From Natrononativus amylolyticus (GTDB lineage: Archaea > Halobacteriota > Halobacteria > Halobacteriales > Natrialbaceae), in assembly GCF_024362525.1 (NCBI RefSeq), contig NZ_CP101458.1, positions 1,302,001-1,366,000 on the forward strand: a DNA stretch of 64,000 nucleotides. Reading direction: 5' to 3'. Both the position numbers and the translations under genes were made by a program. How positions within the stretch are numbered: position 1 is the stretch's first letter; each line of letters begins with the position of its first letter. The notes under the pieces are model-generated. The model ran no database searches and had not been told where the DNA came from. It worked only from the letters and a program-made list of their open reading frames with translations. This document shows positions 33,214-41,537 of this stretch, one piece after another.

Positions 33214-33257
33214 TCCCGGTCTGCCGATCGGGTGACACCGCCGGCACGGAGCCGGTG

Positions 33258-34550
33258 TTAGCGTTCGACCATATTGACGTACCGAATCTCGACGGTGACG
33301 TCCTCGTAGCCGTCCTGGGCGATGCGCTCGTGGAGGATGTCCGCGAGCTCCTGGTCGATCTCACCCGGCGGACCGCCAACGGTGACGATCACCCGTTCGG
33401 GACCGCGAAGCGGGTAGTCGTCGTCCATCTGGGTCTCGAGCGAGAGGAAGACGTACTCCTCGTAGGCCTCGTCCTCGAGGACGATCTGGGCCTCGTCGCG
33501 GGCGTCCTCCTCGAAGGAGGCGTTCACATAGGAGTTGTAGGTGATGCCGCCGAGAAGCACCGAGAACAGCAACACGATCAGCGCGAGGGCGACGATCCGC
33601 TTTCGAACGCGCTCCTGAGTGGGGCCGAGTTCGAACAGGTTCTCGGGACGGTAGCCGGCGTACCACAGCGTCAGCAGTCCGGCGAGGTTCACCGAGAGCA
33701 CGTTGACGAAGACGAGCGCGGTCGATCCGATCGCCGCCGACGGGTTCCCCCAGGCGATGGCGATCCCCGCCGCGGCGGCCGGCGGAATCAACGCCGCGGC
33801 GATCATGACGCCGACGAGCGCGACCGAGATCCCCGTCGAGATGCTCACGATGCCGGCGACGCCGGCGCCGAGGGCGACCGCGAGCGAGAGCAGGTCGGGT
33901 GCGAGTCGCTCGGAGATCTCGTCGACCTCGGCGATGTTCAGCCCCGGCGGCACGATGTTGGTCACCCTGACCAGCCAGGCGAACACCGCCGCCGATCCGA
34001 TCGCGATCACCACGCCGATGAGCTGATACTTCATGCTCTGGGTGAACAGCTCCTCGTCGTCGATCACCGAGCCGACGCTCGCGCCCAGCGCCGGCCCGAT
34101 CAGCGGCGCGATCACCATCGAGCCGACGACGACCGCCGGCGAGTCGAGCAACAGCCCGGCCGTCGCGACGATCGCGCTCACGACGGTCATCGTCGTGTAG
34201 ATGCCGAACGTCGGCGTCAGCGATCGGGCCTCCGCCTGGAGCTCCTGGCGCGAGATCCGGTCCGACTCGACGTCGCCGTTGTCGTACTTCTCGCGCAGGT
34301 CATCGAACTTCCGCGAGATCACCGTCTCGGCGTCGACGACGACGGTGTAGGCGTCCTCGTCGAGTCGCTCCTCGTGTAAAGAGTCGAGGACGGGCTCGAC
34401 GGCGGCCGCCGGCAGCGGGAAGTACACTACGCCGGTGTACTCGCGGCCGCTGGTCTCGTCGGTGACGACGTAGTCGATGTCCTGCTCCTCGAGGCGCTCG
34501 AGGATCGTTTCGCGTGCCCCCGTCGGGATCATCAGCTGTACGAGCCGCAC
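33258..34550 (-). CDS. DUF389 (TIGR00341) membrane protein
   Basis: 430 residues. The N-terminal cytoplasmic domain (1-115) begins [29 protein letters not shown]. The membrane part has about six to seven helices with the family segments [17 protein letters not shown] and [26 protein letters not shown] soluble C-terminal domain of about 90 residues ends RYVNMVER. The start codon is GTG at 34550. The TIGR00341/DUF389 family is conserved in haloarchaea and cyanobacteria, with no established function. Confidence 0.87.
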   Translation of the reverse strand: MRLVQLMIPTGARETILERLEEQDIDYVVTDETSGREYTGVVYFPLPAAAVEPVLDSLHEERLDEDAYTVVVDAETVISRKFDDLREKYDNGDVESDRISRQELQAEARSLTPTFGIYTTMTVVSAIVATAGLLLDSPAVVVGSMVIAPLIGPALGASVGSVIDDEELFTQSMKYQLIGVVIAIGSAAVFAWLVRVTNIVPPGLNIAEVDEISERLAPDLLSLAVALGAGVAGIVSISTGISVALVGVMIAAALIPPAAAAGIAIAWGNPSAAIGSTALVFVNVLSVNLAGLLTLWYAGYRPENLFELGPTQERVRKRIVALALIVLLFSVLLGGITYNSYVNASFEEDARDEAQIVLEDEAYEEYVFLSLETQMDDDYPLRGPERVIVTVGGPPGEIDQELADILHERIAQDGYEDVTVEIRYVNMVER

Positions 34551-34650
34551 TGCCGGGACAGACCACGGCCACCGTTATAACTGCGGGGAAGTCGACAGCG
34601 CGGCGACGACGACCGTTCGCCGCCGCGTCCCCCGCAGCCACCTCGGCGGT

Positions 34651-34657
34651 CTTATTA
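34651..34657 (+). promoter_or_regulatory. TATA-like element of engB
   Basis: CTTATTA, centred 27 nt before the ATG at 34681. Confidence 0.5.
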
Positions 34658-34680
34658 CCGCCGCCTCGCGTAGCCAACCC

Positions 34681-35298
34681 ATGTTCGATACCCGTCCGAA
34701 CCGCGACGCGGAGGTCGTTCTCGTCGGCCGCTCGAACGTCGGCAAGTCGACGCTCATGCGCGAACTCACCGGCCACAGCTTCGACACCGGCGGGAAACCG
34801 GGCGTGACCCGCGAGCCCAACCACTACGACTGGGCCGCCGAGGACTTCGTGCTCACCGATCTCCCCGGCTTCGGGTTCATGAGCGGCGTCGAGCGCGACC
34901 GCCAGGAGCAGATCAAGACCGCCATCGTCCAGTACATAGAGGAGTACGCCGACAACATCCTCGTCGCCGTCGTCGTCGTCGACGGCAAGAGCGCGGTCGA
35001 CATCATCGACCGCCACTCGGGTCCCGACTCCATCCCCTACGACGTGGAGATGTTTCACTTTCTCCGGGAGCTCGAGATCCCCACGGTCGTCGCGGTCAAC
35101 AAGATGGACAAGGTCGACGACCGCGACGAGCGGCTGGACGAGCTCTGCGACCGGCTCGGGCTCTACCCGCCCTGGAAGCAGTGGCGGGACACGATCGCTC
35201 CCATCACCGCCAAGCGGGGACAGATCGAGCCGCTGACCGAGGCGGTCCGGACCCACCTGCACGAGCACGGGCGGGACGACCTGTTCAAATTCTTCTAA
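34681..35298 (+). CDS. engB: GTP-binding protein EngB
   Basis: 205-residue TRAFAC GTPase. G1 is GRSNVGKST (about 16-24), G2 lies in [12 protein letters not shown]3 is DLPGFGF, G4 is NKMDK and G5 lies near PITAKRG. In bacteria EngB/YihA aids large-subunit assembly. The ATG at 34681 follows a TATA element at leaderless spacing. It is divergent from the DUF389 gene. Confidence 0.93.
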   Translation: MFDTRPNRDAEVVLVGRSNVGKSTLMRELTGHSFDTGGKPGVTREPNHYDWAAEDFVLTDLPGFGFMSGVERDRQEQIKTAIVQYIEEYADNILVAVVVVDGKSAVDIIDRHSGPDSIPYDVEMFHFLRELEIPTVVAVNKMDKVDDRDERLDELCDRLGLYPPWKQWRDTIAPITAKRGQIEPLTEAVRTHLHEHGRDDLFKFF

Positions 35299-35350
35299 CG
35301 ACCGTTTTCGCTACGGTCTGTCGCGGTTGCGCTCACGCGACCGCGATGTC

Positions 35351-35455
35351 TCAGCCGATCGGGTTCGGCATCTCGTCGTCCCACAGCAGTCGAAGGATTG
35401 CGTAGAGACAGGCGAACGCGAACGTGACCGCGACGACGAAGCCGATCGTTTCCAT
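35351..35455 (-). CDS. 34-residue single-pass membrane microprotein
   Basis: A short frame encodes a hydrophobic helix (IGFVVAVTFAFACLYAILRLL, residues 4-24) and a polar acidic tail WDDEMPNPIG. This layout, an N-out helix with an acidic cytoplasmic end, is common among haloarchaeal microproteins. Support is composition and the clean fit between engB and the GNAT gene; no Shine-Dalgarno or family match was recognised. It could be a chance open frame. Confidence 0.45.
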   Translation of the reverse strand: METIGFVVAVTFAFACLYAILRLLWDDEMPNPIG

Positions 35456-35554
35456 GGGGAGAACGAGACGTCTCGTCACAAATATTTGCCTATTCTGATA
35501 GACTTCTAGAACAGCAATTCTCGGTAATACGGCCGGGTAGCGGAGTCGAAACCG

Positions 35555-36025
35555 CTACGCGAGCCTCCGCTCCATCCGCACGCACTCGAGCACCACCCCG
35601 CCGGTCGACTCGTGATCCACCGTCTCGAGTCGGTCCCAGCCGCAGCGTTCGTAGAAGCCGACGGCGTTCTTCGAGGCGACGAGCGTGAGCCAGTCGAGCC
35701 CCGCCTCGCGGGCCGTCGCCTCGAGGTGACGGAGGAGCGCGCGGCCGATCCCCCGGCCGGCGTGGTCGGGGCGGACGTAGACGGCCTGCACCTCGCGCTC
35801 GTCGCGCTGGAGGTGGCCGAAACCGACGACCCGGCCGTCTCGCTCGGCGACGACGAAGGTCGCGTCCGGATTCCCCGTCGGATACGCCTCCGGGTCCTTC
35901 CCCGCCGCCCAGGCGTCGATCTGCTCGTCGTCGTAGGCCGTCGAACCCAGTTCGCGGATGGCGGCGACGTGGACGGTGACGAGTTCCTCGCCGTCGCCGG
36001 CTCGAGCGGGGCGGATCGTGACCAT
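35555..36025 (-). CDS. GNAT family N-acetyltransferase
   Basis: 156 residues with the acetyl-CoA motif A: VQAVYVRPDHAGRGIGRALLRHLEATAREAG, including the R/Q-x-x-G-x-G/A pyrophosphate loop (RGIGRA). Motif B ends ASKNAVGFYERCGW. The acceptor substrate cannot be inferred. The ATG at 36025 gives the usual VTIRPAR strand start; an upstream start adds eight basic residues. Confidence 0.87.
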   Translation of the reverse strand: MVTIRPARAGDGEELVTVHVAAIRELGSTAYDDEQIDAWAAGKDPEAYPTGNPDATFVVAERDGRVVGFGHLQRDEREVQAVYVRPDHAGRGIGRALLRHLEATAREAGLDWLTLVASKNAVGFYERCGWDRLETVDHESTGGVVLECVRMERRLA

Positions 36026-36121
36026 GGCGGAACGACGCGCGCGCCCCACAGGAACGTATCGGTCGGGCAGGTCGGCCCGCGGGGTTTCGAGTCCGCGTCG
36101 CTCCGCCGGTGCCCGGACGGG

Positions 36122-37051
36122 TCAGACCACCCGGTTGTAGAGGTCCTCGCCGTCCTCGAGTCGTCCGACGTTCTCGCGGACGATCTCGCCCACGTCGCGG
36201 TAGTAATCGCGGGTGTAGGCCGCACAGTGGGGCGTGACGATCACCTCGTCCATCCCCCACAGCGGCGACTCCTCGGGCAGCGGCTCGGTCTCGAAGACGT
36301 CCAGCGCCGCCCCCGCGAGCCGGCCGGCCTCGAGGGCGCGGGTCAGCGCGTCCTCGTCGACGACCGAACCGCGGCCGACGTTGACGAAGTAGGCGTCGTC
36401 GCGCATGGCGTCGAACGCGGCCGCGTCGAAGAGGTGGTGCGTCTCGTCGGTCAGCGGCAGCGTCGAGACGACGAACTCGGCGTCGGCGACCGCCGTCTCG
36501 AGGTCCGTGCTCGCGTACACGTCCTCGAAGCCCGGCACCGGCTCGGCCGAGCGGCGAACGCCGGTCATCCGGACGCCGAGGGAGCCGACGACGTCGGCGA
36601 CCCCCTGCCCGAGCGTGCCGGTGCCGGCGACGCAAGCGGTCGACCCGGGGAGGGTAAACGCCTCGTCCCAGGCCGGGCGCTCCCAGCGGCGGTCCTGCTG
36701 GTTGGCGACGTGGCGGTGGAGCCGCCGGGAGAACGCGAGCAGGAACCCCGCGACCGTCTCGCCGATGGTCCGGTCGTGGATGCCGGTGCTGTTCGTGAGG
36801 ATCACCCCCCGCTCGTCGAAGGTTTCGAACGGGAACCGGTCGACACCCGCCTGAATCGAGTGAACCCACGCGAGGTCGGCGAAGGCCTCGCGGTGTGCGA
36901 GGGTGACGACGGCGTCACAGGCGTCGATCTCGTCGTCGGAGATCACGTCGACGTCGACCGGCAGGTCGGCGAGCGAGGCGGCGAGTTCGGCCGGCGGGAA
37001 CACCGCCGAAACGGAGTCGTGAACGCCGAGGCGCTGGATCGTCTGCTTCAT
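36122..37051 (-). CDS. D-2-hydroxyacid dehydrogenase
   Basis: 309-residue NAD(P)-dependent enzyme reducing 2-keto acids to D-2-hydroxyacids. The cofactor loop is VAGTGTLGQG (141-150). Catalytic residues are the arginine in NVGRGSVVDE, the glutamate in DVFETEPLP and the histidine in VTPHCAAYT. It resembles the haloarchaeal D2-HDH studied from Haloferax mediterranei. GTGTLG is followed by TGVRRS, with basic residues that favour NADP. It precedes the GNAT gene by about 96 bases on the same strand. Confidence 0.9.
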   Translation of the reverse strand: MKQTIQRLGVHDSVSAVFPPAELAASLADLPVDVDVISDDEIDACDAVVTLAHREAFADLAWVHSIQAGVDRFPFETFDERGVILTNSTGIHDRTIGETVAGFLLAFSRRLHRHVANQQDRRWERPAWDEAFTLPGSTACVAGTGTLGQGVADVVGSLGVRMTGVRRSAEPVPGFEDVYASTDLETAVADAEFVVSTLPLTDETHHLFDAAAFDAMRDDAYFVNVGRGSVVDEDALTRALEAGRLAGAALDVFETEPLPEESPLWGMDEVIVTPHCAAYTRDYYRDVGEIVRENVGRLEDGEDLYNRVV

Positions 37052-37203
37052 GGCTGGCGCTACGCAGGAGTCGGTGTTGAACCTTCGCCCCGGCGGAAGG
37101 GCGGCTCGGGAAAAGGCCTCGTCACAAGGGGCTCAGTGGGGGTAACTGCTCGTCACCGCCGCCCGCTCCGGGGTACGGCCGCGGCCGGTTTCCGTCTGTC
37201 GTT

Positions 37204-38589
37204 TCAGGACTCCCGCCAGCCCTCGAGGTCCCGCAACTCGTCGGCGACCCGCTCGACAGCCGCCGGCTCGAGCGCACCGCGCTCGGTCAGTAGTTCGGAG
37301 ACGCAGTCGGCGGGCGTCACGTCGAAGGTGGGGTTCGCGACGTCGACGGCCGCGTCGCCGTCGTACACCGCCACCCTCGATCCGGACTCGAGGGAGTACT
37401 CCGCCCGGGAGGACACCTTGTCCGTCGCGGTGACGACCGACACCGGAACCCCCTCGCGGGCGGCCGCGACCGCCAGTCCGCGGCTGCCGGTCTTGTTCAC
37501 CACCCGCCCGTCGGGGAGCACGGTGTCGGCGCCGACGACGACCCGGTCGACCGCCTCGCGGGCGAGCAGGTGGGCCGCCGCCGCGTCGGTGTGCAGGGTT
37601 ACCGGGACGTCGTCGGCCAGCGCTTCTGCCACGCCGACACCCTCCCGCTCCGGGCGGGATTCGGCGACGTACAGCCGGTCGAGGTCACCCTCGCGGAGCG
37701 CCTCGAGCACCGTTCCCGACCGGGAGAGCGTCATGGCGGGTCCCGAGAGTCGTTCGGCTGCCTCGCGGGCCGCCGCCTCGTCGGCCTCGAGCGCCCGCTC
37801 GATTCCGGAGGTCGCCGACTCGAGGACCGCCCCCGCGTCGGGGGCGTCACCGGCTCCCCCCTCGCCATCGGCCGCCGCCATCGCCCGGTTGACCCGGTTT
37901 CGAAGGACCGCCATCGACGGCCGGGCCTCGAGCAGCCGCTTCGCGAGGGCGGCGAGTTCGTCCCACTCGGCCTCCGGATCCCCGTCGCGCTCGCGGCACC
38001 GCCGCTCGTCGTTCCGAGGCGCCGGTGGCGCCTCGCGCTCCGCCGCGAGCAGTCCCGCCCGGTCGCGGAGTGTCTCGAGCGCCCGCACCGACAGGTACGC
38101 GGCGCCGTGGTCGTCGTCGGCGGCGATCGACCGCACCGTGGGGGCGACGCGCTCGTAGGCCTCCCAGAGCTTCGGGACGGTGTCGGACTCGGTCAGCATC
38201 GCCGGCGGTGGGGCCCACTCGAGGGCGTCGTGCTCCTCGCTCAGCGCGACCTCGCGGGAGTCGCAGTCGAACAGGTACGGGTGAACGATCCACTCGCGCT
38301 CGAGGTCCGGGTCGCTCGCGCGGACGGGCCGACTCGAGCGGACGAACTCGACGTCGCGCGAATCGCCGCGCGCCTCGACGCCGGTCTCCTCTTCGATCTC
38401 GACGCGGACCTGCTCGTCCGGGTCGCCCTCGGCGAACCCGGAGACGCCGCCCCACCGGCCCGCGTAGCTCCCGACGGCGTCGCTCCGACGCAACAGGAGC
38501 ACCTCGCCGCGGTTTCGGAGGAAGGCCGTGACGACGTGCGTCTCCTCGTTTCCGTCCGGTTCGCTCGAGTCCGGTCCCGGCTCGTCCAT
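37204..38589 (-). CDS. Nudix domain fused to eIF2B-alpha/ribose-1,5-bisphosphate isomerase-like domain
   Basis: 461 residues. Residues 18-150 form a Nudix domain (VVTAFLRNRGEVLLLRRS, GGVSGFAEGDPDEQ then EIEEETGV). The catalytic box keeps its glutamates but lacks the canonical arginine spacing, so hydrolase activity is uncertain. Residues about 200-455 are an eIF2B/methylthioribose-1-phosphate isomerase-like domain with LHTDAAAAHLLA, VVVGADTVLPDGRVVNKTGSRGLAVAA and NPTFDVTPADCVSELLTERG. The C-terminal half resembles enzymes acting on phosphorylated ribose, for example R15P isomerase of the archaeal AMP pathway. A role in nucleotide-sugar salvage is inferred. Confidence 0.8.
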   Translation of the reverse strand: MDEPGPDSSEPDGNEETHVVTAFLRNRGEVLLLRRSDAVGSYAGRWGGVSGFAEGDPDEQVRVEIEEETGVEARGDSRDVEFVRSSRPVRASDPDLEREWIVHPYLFDCDSREVALSEEHDALEWAPPPAMLTESDTVPKLWEAYERVAPTVRSIAADDDHGAAYLSVRALETLRDRAGLLAAEREAPPAPRNDERRCRERDGDPEAEWDELAALAKRLLEARPSMAVLRNRVNRAMAAADGEGGAGDAPDAGAVLESATSGIERALEADEAAAREAAERLSGPAMTLSRSGTVLEALREGDLDRLYVAESRPEREGVGVAEALADDVPVTLHTDAAAAHLLAREAVDRVVVGADTVLPDGRVVNKTGSRGLAVAAAREGVPVSVVTATDKVSSRAEYSLESGSRVAVYDGDAAVDVANPTFDVTPADCVSELLTERGALEPAAVERVADELRDLEGWRES

Positions 38590-38690
38590 ACCGGAACGAC
38601 GGCAGAGAGCCGGGAATCGTTTTCGGGCTGGCGGGCGGTCGAGGTCGCCGGTGACGGTGCCCTTTTGACCCCGCTGGCCGACCCTCGAGT

Positions 38691-39461
38691 ATGGAGCTAC
38701 ACGCAGTGGCGGACCTCCCGGAGATCCGCCCCGGCGACGACCTCGCCGCGCTGATCGCAGACCGGGCCGACCTCGCCGAGGGCGACGTCGTGACCGTCGC
38801 GAGCACGGTCGTCTCGAAGGCCGAGGGCAGGGCGTTCGACCTGGCCGACTTCCCGGCGAGCCCCCGCGCCCGCGAGATCGCGGGTCGACTCGAGGAGCTC
38901 ACCGGCGACGAGAAGGACCCGCGGTTTGCCCAGGCGGTCCTCGAGGAGAGCACCGAACTCCTGATGGACGCCCCGTTCCTGCTCACCGAAACCCGCTTCG
39001 GCCACGTCTGCGTGAACGCGGGGATCGACCGTTCGAACGTCCCCGACCACGACCTCCTCCTCCTGCCGACGCGGCCGACCGAGAGCGCCGAGCGGCTCCG
39101 CGGCGGGTTGCTTGCGACGGGCCTCGAGGACGTCGCCGTGATCGTCACCGACACCTGCGGGCGGCCGTTTCGCCACGGCCAGCGCGGGGTCGCCCTCGGC
39201 TGGGCCGGCATGCCCGCGAGCCGGGACTGGCGGGGCGAGCGCGACCGCGACGGCCGCGAACTCGGCGTCACCGTCCAGTCGGTGGTCGACGAACTCGCCT
39301 CCGCCGCGAACCTCGTCACCGGCGAAGGGGCCGACGGCACCCCCGCGGTCGTCGTCCGCGACTGGAGCTTCGGCGACCTCGAGGGTAGCGACCAGCTGTT
39401 CAGGGAGGTCGAGACCGATTTCGTCCGCCACGCGCTCAGGGAGTGGGAGTACGAGCCATGA
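38691..39461 (+). CDS. cofE: coenzyme F420-0:L-glutamate ligase
   Basis: 256-residue GTP-dependent ligase adding glutamates to F420-0. Family segments are VVTVASTVVSKAEGR, RFGHVCVNAGIDRSNVP, LLLLPTRPTESAERLRGGL and VIVTDTCGRPFRHGQRGVALG with nucleotide- and metal-binding residues. It is followed by a Mer-like gene whose ATG overlaps the cofE TGA (ATGA), so an F420 biosynthesis enzyme and an F420-using enzyme are translationally coupled. Confidence 0.93.
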   Translation: MELHAVADLPEIRPGDDLAALIADRADLAEGDVVTVASTVVSKAEGRAFDLADFPASPRAREIAGRLEELTGDEKDPRFAQAVLEESTELLMDAPFLLTETRFGHVCVNAGIDRSNVPDHDLLLLPTRPTESAERLRGGLLATGLEDVAVIVTDTCGRPFRHGQRGVALGWAGMPASRDWRGERDRDGRELGVTVQSVVDELASAANLVTGEGADGTPAVVVRDWSFGDLEGSDQLFREVETDFVRHALREWEYEP

Positions 39462-40480
39462 CGGCGTCGGACTCGTTCGCGTGGGGGGTGGAACTCACCC
39501 CGGAACACCCGCCGGACCGGCTCGCGGCGCTTGCCGCCCGCGCCGAGCACGTGGGGTACGACGTCGCGTTCGCGAGCAGCCACTACTTCAACCGCGACCC
39601 GTTCGTCACCCTCTCTCGGATGGCCGAGGCGACCGAGGAGATCGAGCTGGGACCGGGGATCGTCAACCCCTACGAGAGCCACCCGGTGACCCTCGCTGGC
39701 CGCACCGCGACCATCGACGAGGTCAGCGACGGCCGCGCCGTCTTCGGGATCGGCGCCGGCGACCGCTCGGCGCTCGCGAACCTCGGACTCGAGCACGACC
39801 GTCCCCTCCGGCGGGTGCTCGAGTCCTTCTCGGTCGCCCGCGACCTCTGGGCCGGGGAGACGGTGAGCCACGACGGGACGTTCCTCGCGCGGGACGCCTC
39901 ACTCAACATGGATTCACGGGAGATCCCGGTGTACGTCGGCGCCCAGGGCCCCCACATGCTCCGGATGAGCGCGAAACACGCCGACGGCGCCCTGATCAAC
40001 GCCGCCCACCCCGACGACCTCGAGTGGGCCGCCGCGCGGGTGGCGGAGGGACTCGAGGAGCGCGAGGCGCAGCGTGCGGCCCGGTCAAGCGGGGAGCACG
40101 GCCACCCCTTCGAGGCGCTCGCGTTCGCCAGCGTGAGCGTCGCCGACGACGAGGACGCGGCCCGCGAGGCCGCCCGCCCGCCGGTGGCGTTCATCGCCGG
40201 CGGGGCCGCAGAGCCGGTCCTCGAGCGCCACGACATCGACCGCGACGCCGCGAGCGCGGTGAGCGAGGCCATCGAGGGCGGAGAGCTCGGCGAGGCGTTC
40301 GAGCGCGTGACCCCCGAGATGATCGACGCCTTCGCCGTGGCGGGGACGACCGAGAGCGTCGCAGAGCGGTTCGCGGCGATGGCCGAACACGTCGACGGCA
40401 TCGTCGTCGGCTCGCCGCTGGGGCCGGATCTCGAGGATGCGATCGAACGGGCGGGCGAGGCGCTCGCGTCGCTCGAGTAG
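39458..40480 (+). CDS. mer: 5,10-methylene-tetrahydromethanopterin reductase-like (Mer) F420-dependent enzyme
   Basis: 340-residue luciferase-like TIM barrel. FAWGVELTPEHPPDRLAALAARAEHVGYD, ELGPGIVNPYESHPVTLAGRTATIDEVSDGRAVFGIGAGD and PVYVGAQGPHMLRMSAKHADGALIN are characteristic of Mer and related F420-dependent reductases. The nonprolyl cis-peptide typical of F420 enzymes should lie near the GPGIVNPY strand. Haloarchaea lack methanogenesis, so the enzyme is thought to act in one-carbon (folate or pterin) metabolism. The start overlaps the cofE stop by four bases. Confidence 0.88.
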   Translation: MTASDSFAWGVELTPEHPPDRLAALAARAEHVGYDVAFASSHYFNRDPFVTLSRMAEATEEIELGPGIVNPYESHPVTLAGRTATIDEVSDGRAVFGIGAGDRSALANLGLEHDRPLRRVLESFSVARDLWAGETVSHDGTFLARDASLNMDSREIPVYVGAQGPHMLRMSAKHADGALINAAHPDDLEWAAARVAEGLEEREAQRAARSSGEHGHPFEALAFASVSVADDEDAAREAARPPVAFIAGGAAEPVLERHDIDRDAASAVSEAIEGGELGEAFERVTPEMIDAFAVAGTTESVAERFAAMAEHVDGIVVGSPLGPDLEDAIERAGEALASLE

Positions 40481-40505
40481 AGAGAGGGAGTCCGAAAGCC
40501 GCGCG

Positions 40506-40697
40506 TTACTCGAGCGAGACGAGACTCGTCGCCGCACCCAGCGTGAGGTAGCCGAAGACGCCGAGGGTGAACACGATGATGATCGTGCCGACGGCGACGA
40601 GCAGCGGCGCGAGACCCTCGCCCATGGCGACGTCGGAGAAGTACTCGTTCATCTCGATGATGTTGTCCACGATGACGTTCAGCGGGACGGGTTCCAT
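40506..40697 (-). CDS. 63-residue membrane protein
   Basis: Short protein MEPVPLNVIVDNIIEMNEYFSD with one long or two short hydrophobic segments (about 30-55) ending TSLVSLE. A conserved-looking small haloarchaeal membrane protein of unknown function. It converges on the Mer gene with a 25-base gap and diverges from the zinc-ribbon gene at 40784. The ATG at 40697 is the only plausible start. Confidence 0.65.
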   Translation of the reverse strand: MEPVPLNVIVDNIIEMNEYFSDVAMGEGLAPLLVAVGTIIIVFTLGVFGYLTLGAATSLVSLE

Positions 40698-40783
40698 GCG
40701 CGAGGGTTCTCACCCCGAGTACTTGGCCGTGCCGATCGTCGGAGAGGAAAACGGTCTTCAGCGAACCGCCCGTAGCTGCGAGC

Positions 40784-41002
40784 GTGAGCGAAGATCGGAC
40801 CCTCGAGGAGTTCGCATCCACGGACGAGACGTCTACGACCGGCCCCACGGACGAGAACGAGGACGGGACCGTCGAGTCGGTCGAGCCCGCGACGCCGGCC
40901 TACGGCTGGGGGTCGTACACCTGCGACGAGTGCGGAGAGACGACCGAGCGCGTCTGGTGGCACTCCGGTGGCGTCGTCTGTCCCGCGTGCAAGGAGTGGT
41001 GA
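40784..41002 (+). CDS. zinc-ribbon protein with acidic N-terminal tail
   Basis: 72 residues starting at GTG. Residues 1-38 are an acidic, probably disordered tail (TLEEFASTDETSTTGPTDEN); residues 40-72 form a C4 ribbon with CDEC (C47, C50) and CPAC (C66, C69) ending KEW. Such tail-ribbon proteins are common in haloarchaea and are suspected regulators or RNA-binding proteins. It lies just upstream of the cold-shock gene, which has its own promoter. Confidence 0.7.
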   Translation: MSEDRTLEEFASTDETSTTGPTDENEDGTVESVEPATPAYGWGSYTCDECGETTERVWWHSGGVVCPACKEW

Positions 41003-41041
41003 AGCTGCCTCCGAAATTCGTTGTGGCGAATCCTCCAGAAC

Positions 41042-41048
41042 CTTTATA
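41042..41048 (+). promoter_or_regulatory. TATA box of the cold-shock gene
   Basis: CTTTATA, preceded by a purine-rich BRE-like stretch and centred about 31 nt before the ATG at 41076. It predicts a leader of about five bases. Confidence 0.6.
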
Positions 41049-41075
41049 GCCCAGTCGGGGCTTTGTAGAACTGCA

Positions 41076-41270
41076 ATGGCGAAAGGTACGGTCGCGTTCT
41101 TTAACGACACTGGCGGTTACGGATTCATTGAGACAGACGACGCGGACGACGACGTGTTCTTCCACATGGAAGACGTCGGCGGTCCAGACCTCGAGGAGGG
41201 CCAGGAGGTGGAGTTCGACATCGAGCAGGCCGACAAGGGCCCGCGCGCAACCAACGTCGAACGCCTCTAA
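41076..41270 (+). CDS. cspA: cold-shock domain protein
   Basis: 64-residue single-stranded nucleic-acid-binding OB-fold protein. RNP1-like GGYGFIE and RNP2-like DVFFHM motifs are present (KGTVAFFNDTGGYGFIETDD, DDDVFFHMED). It acts as an RNA chaperone or transcription antiterminator in bacteria; haloarchaea usually have several copies with an acidic surface like this one. A strong TATA box lies just upstream. Monocistronic. Confidence 0.92.
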   Translation: MAKGTVAFFNDTGGYGFIETDDADDDVFFHMEDVGGPDLEEGQEVEFDIEQADKGPRATNVERL

Positions 41271-41537
41271 ACCGGTTCGACGGCGGCTCGATTTTATCAC
41301 AGTTACGGCCGGGAGCGGCGCCACTCGTGTGACCGACGAGCCGTTGCCGGGAGTGTGAGCTATAATGGCTCCGGCGTGGATATACGATCGTTACGTCCGA
41401 GCAGCGGGACCGATCACTCATCGAGACAAACGTTCGACGAGAACGACACAAAACATATGTCAATCAACCCCTGATGGCATACTAATGAGACGTCCGCTGA
41501 GAATGTCCCGCTACACCGGCGTCACGCAACTCAATCT
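41271..41537. other. spacer between cspA and the MoxR operon
   Basis: 267 bases with AT-rich patches (AAAACATATGTCAATC around 41450-41465, GGCATACTAATGAG around 41474-41487) that may hold the MoxR operon promoter. No convincing gene or RNA was seen. Confidence 0.4.

Noticed and set aside
31734-34379. An 881-codon open frame on the plus strand across the DUF5518, NOG1 and DUF389 genes
   Set aside because: It is a frame shadow produced by GC-rich codon bias; its sequence is arginine/alanine/proline-rich with no domain, and real genes lie on the other frames or strand.
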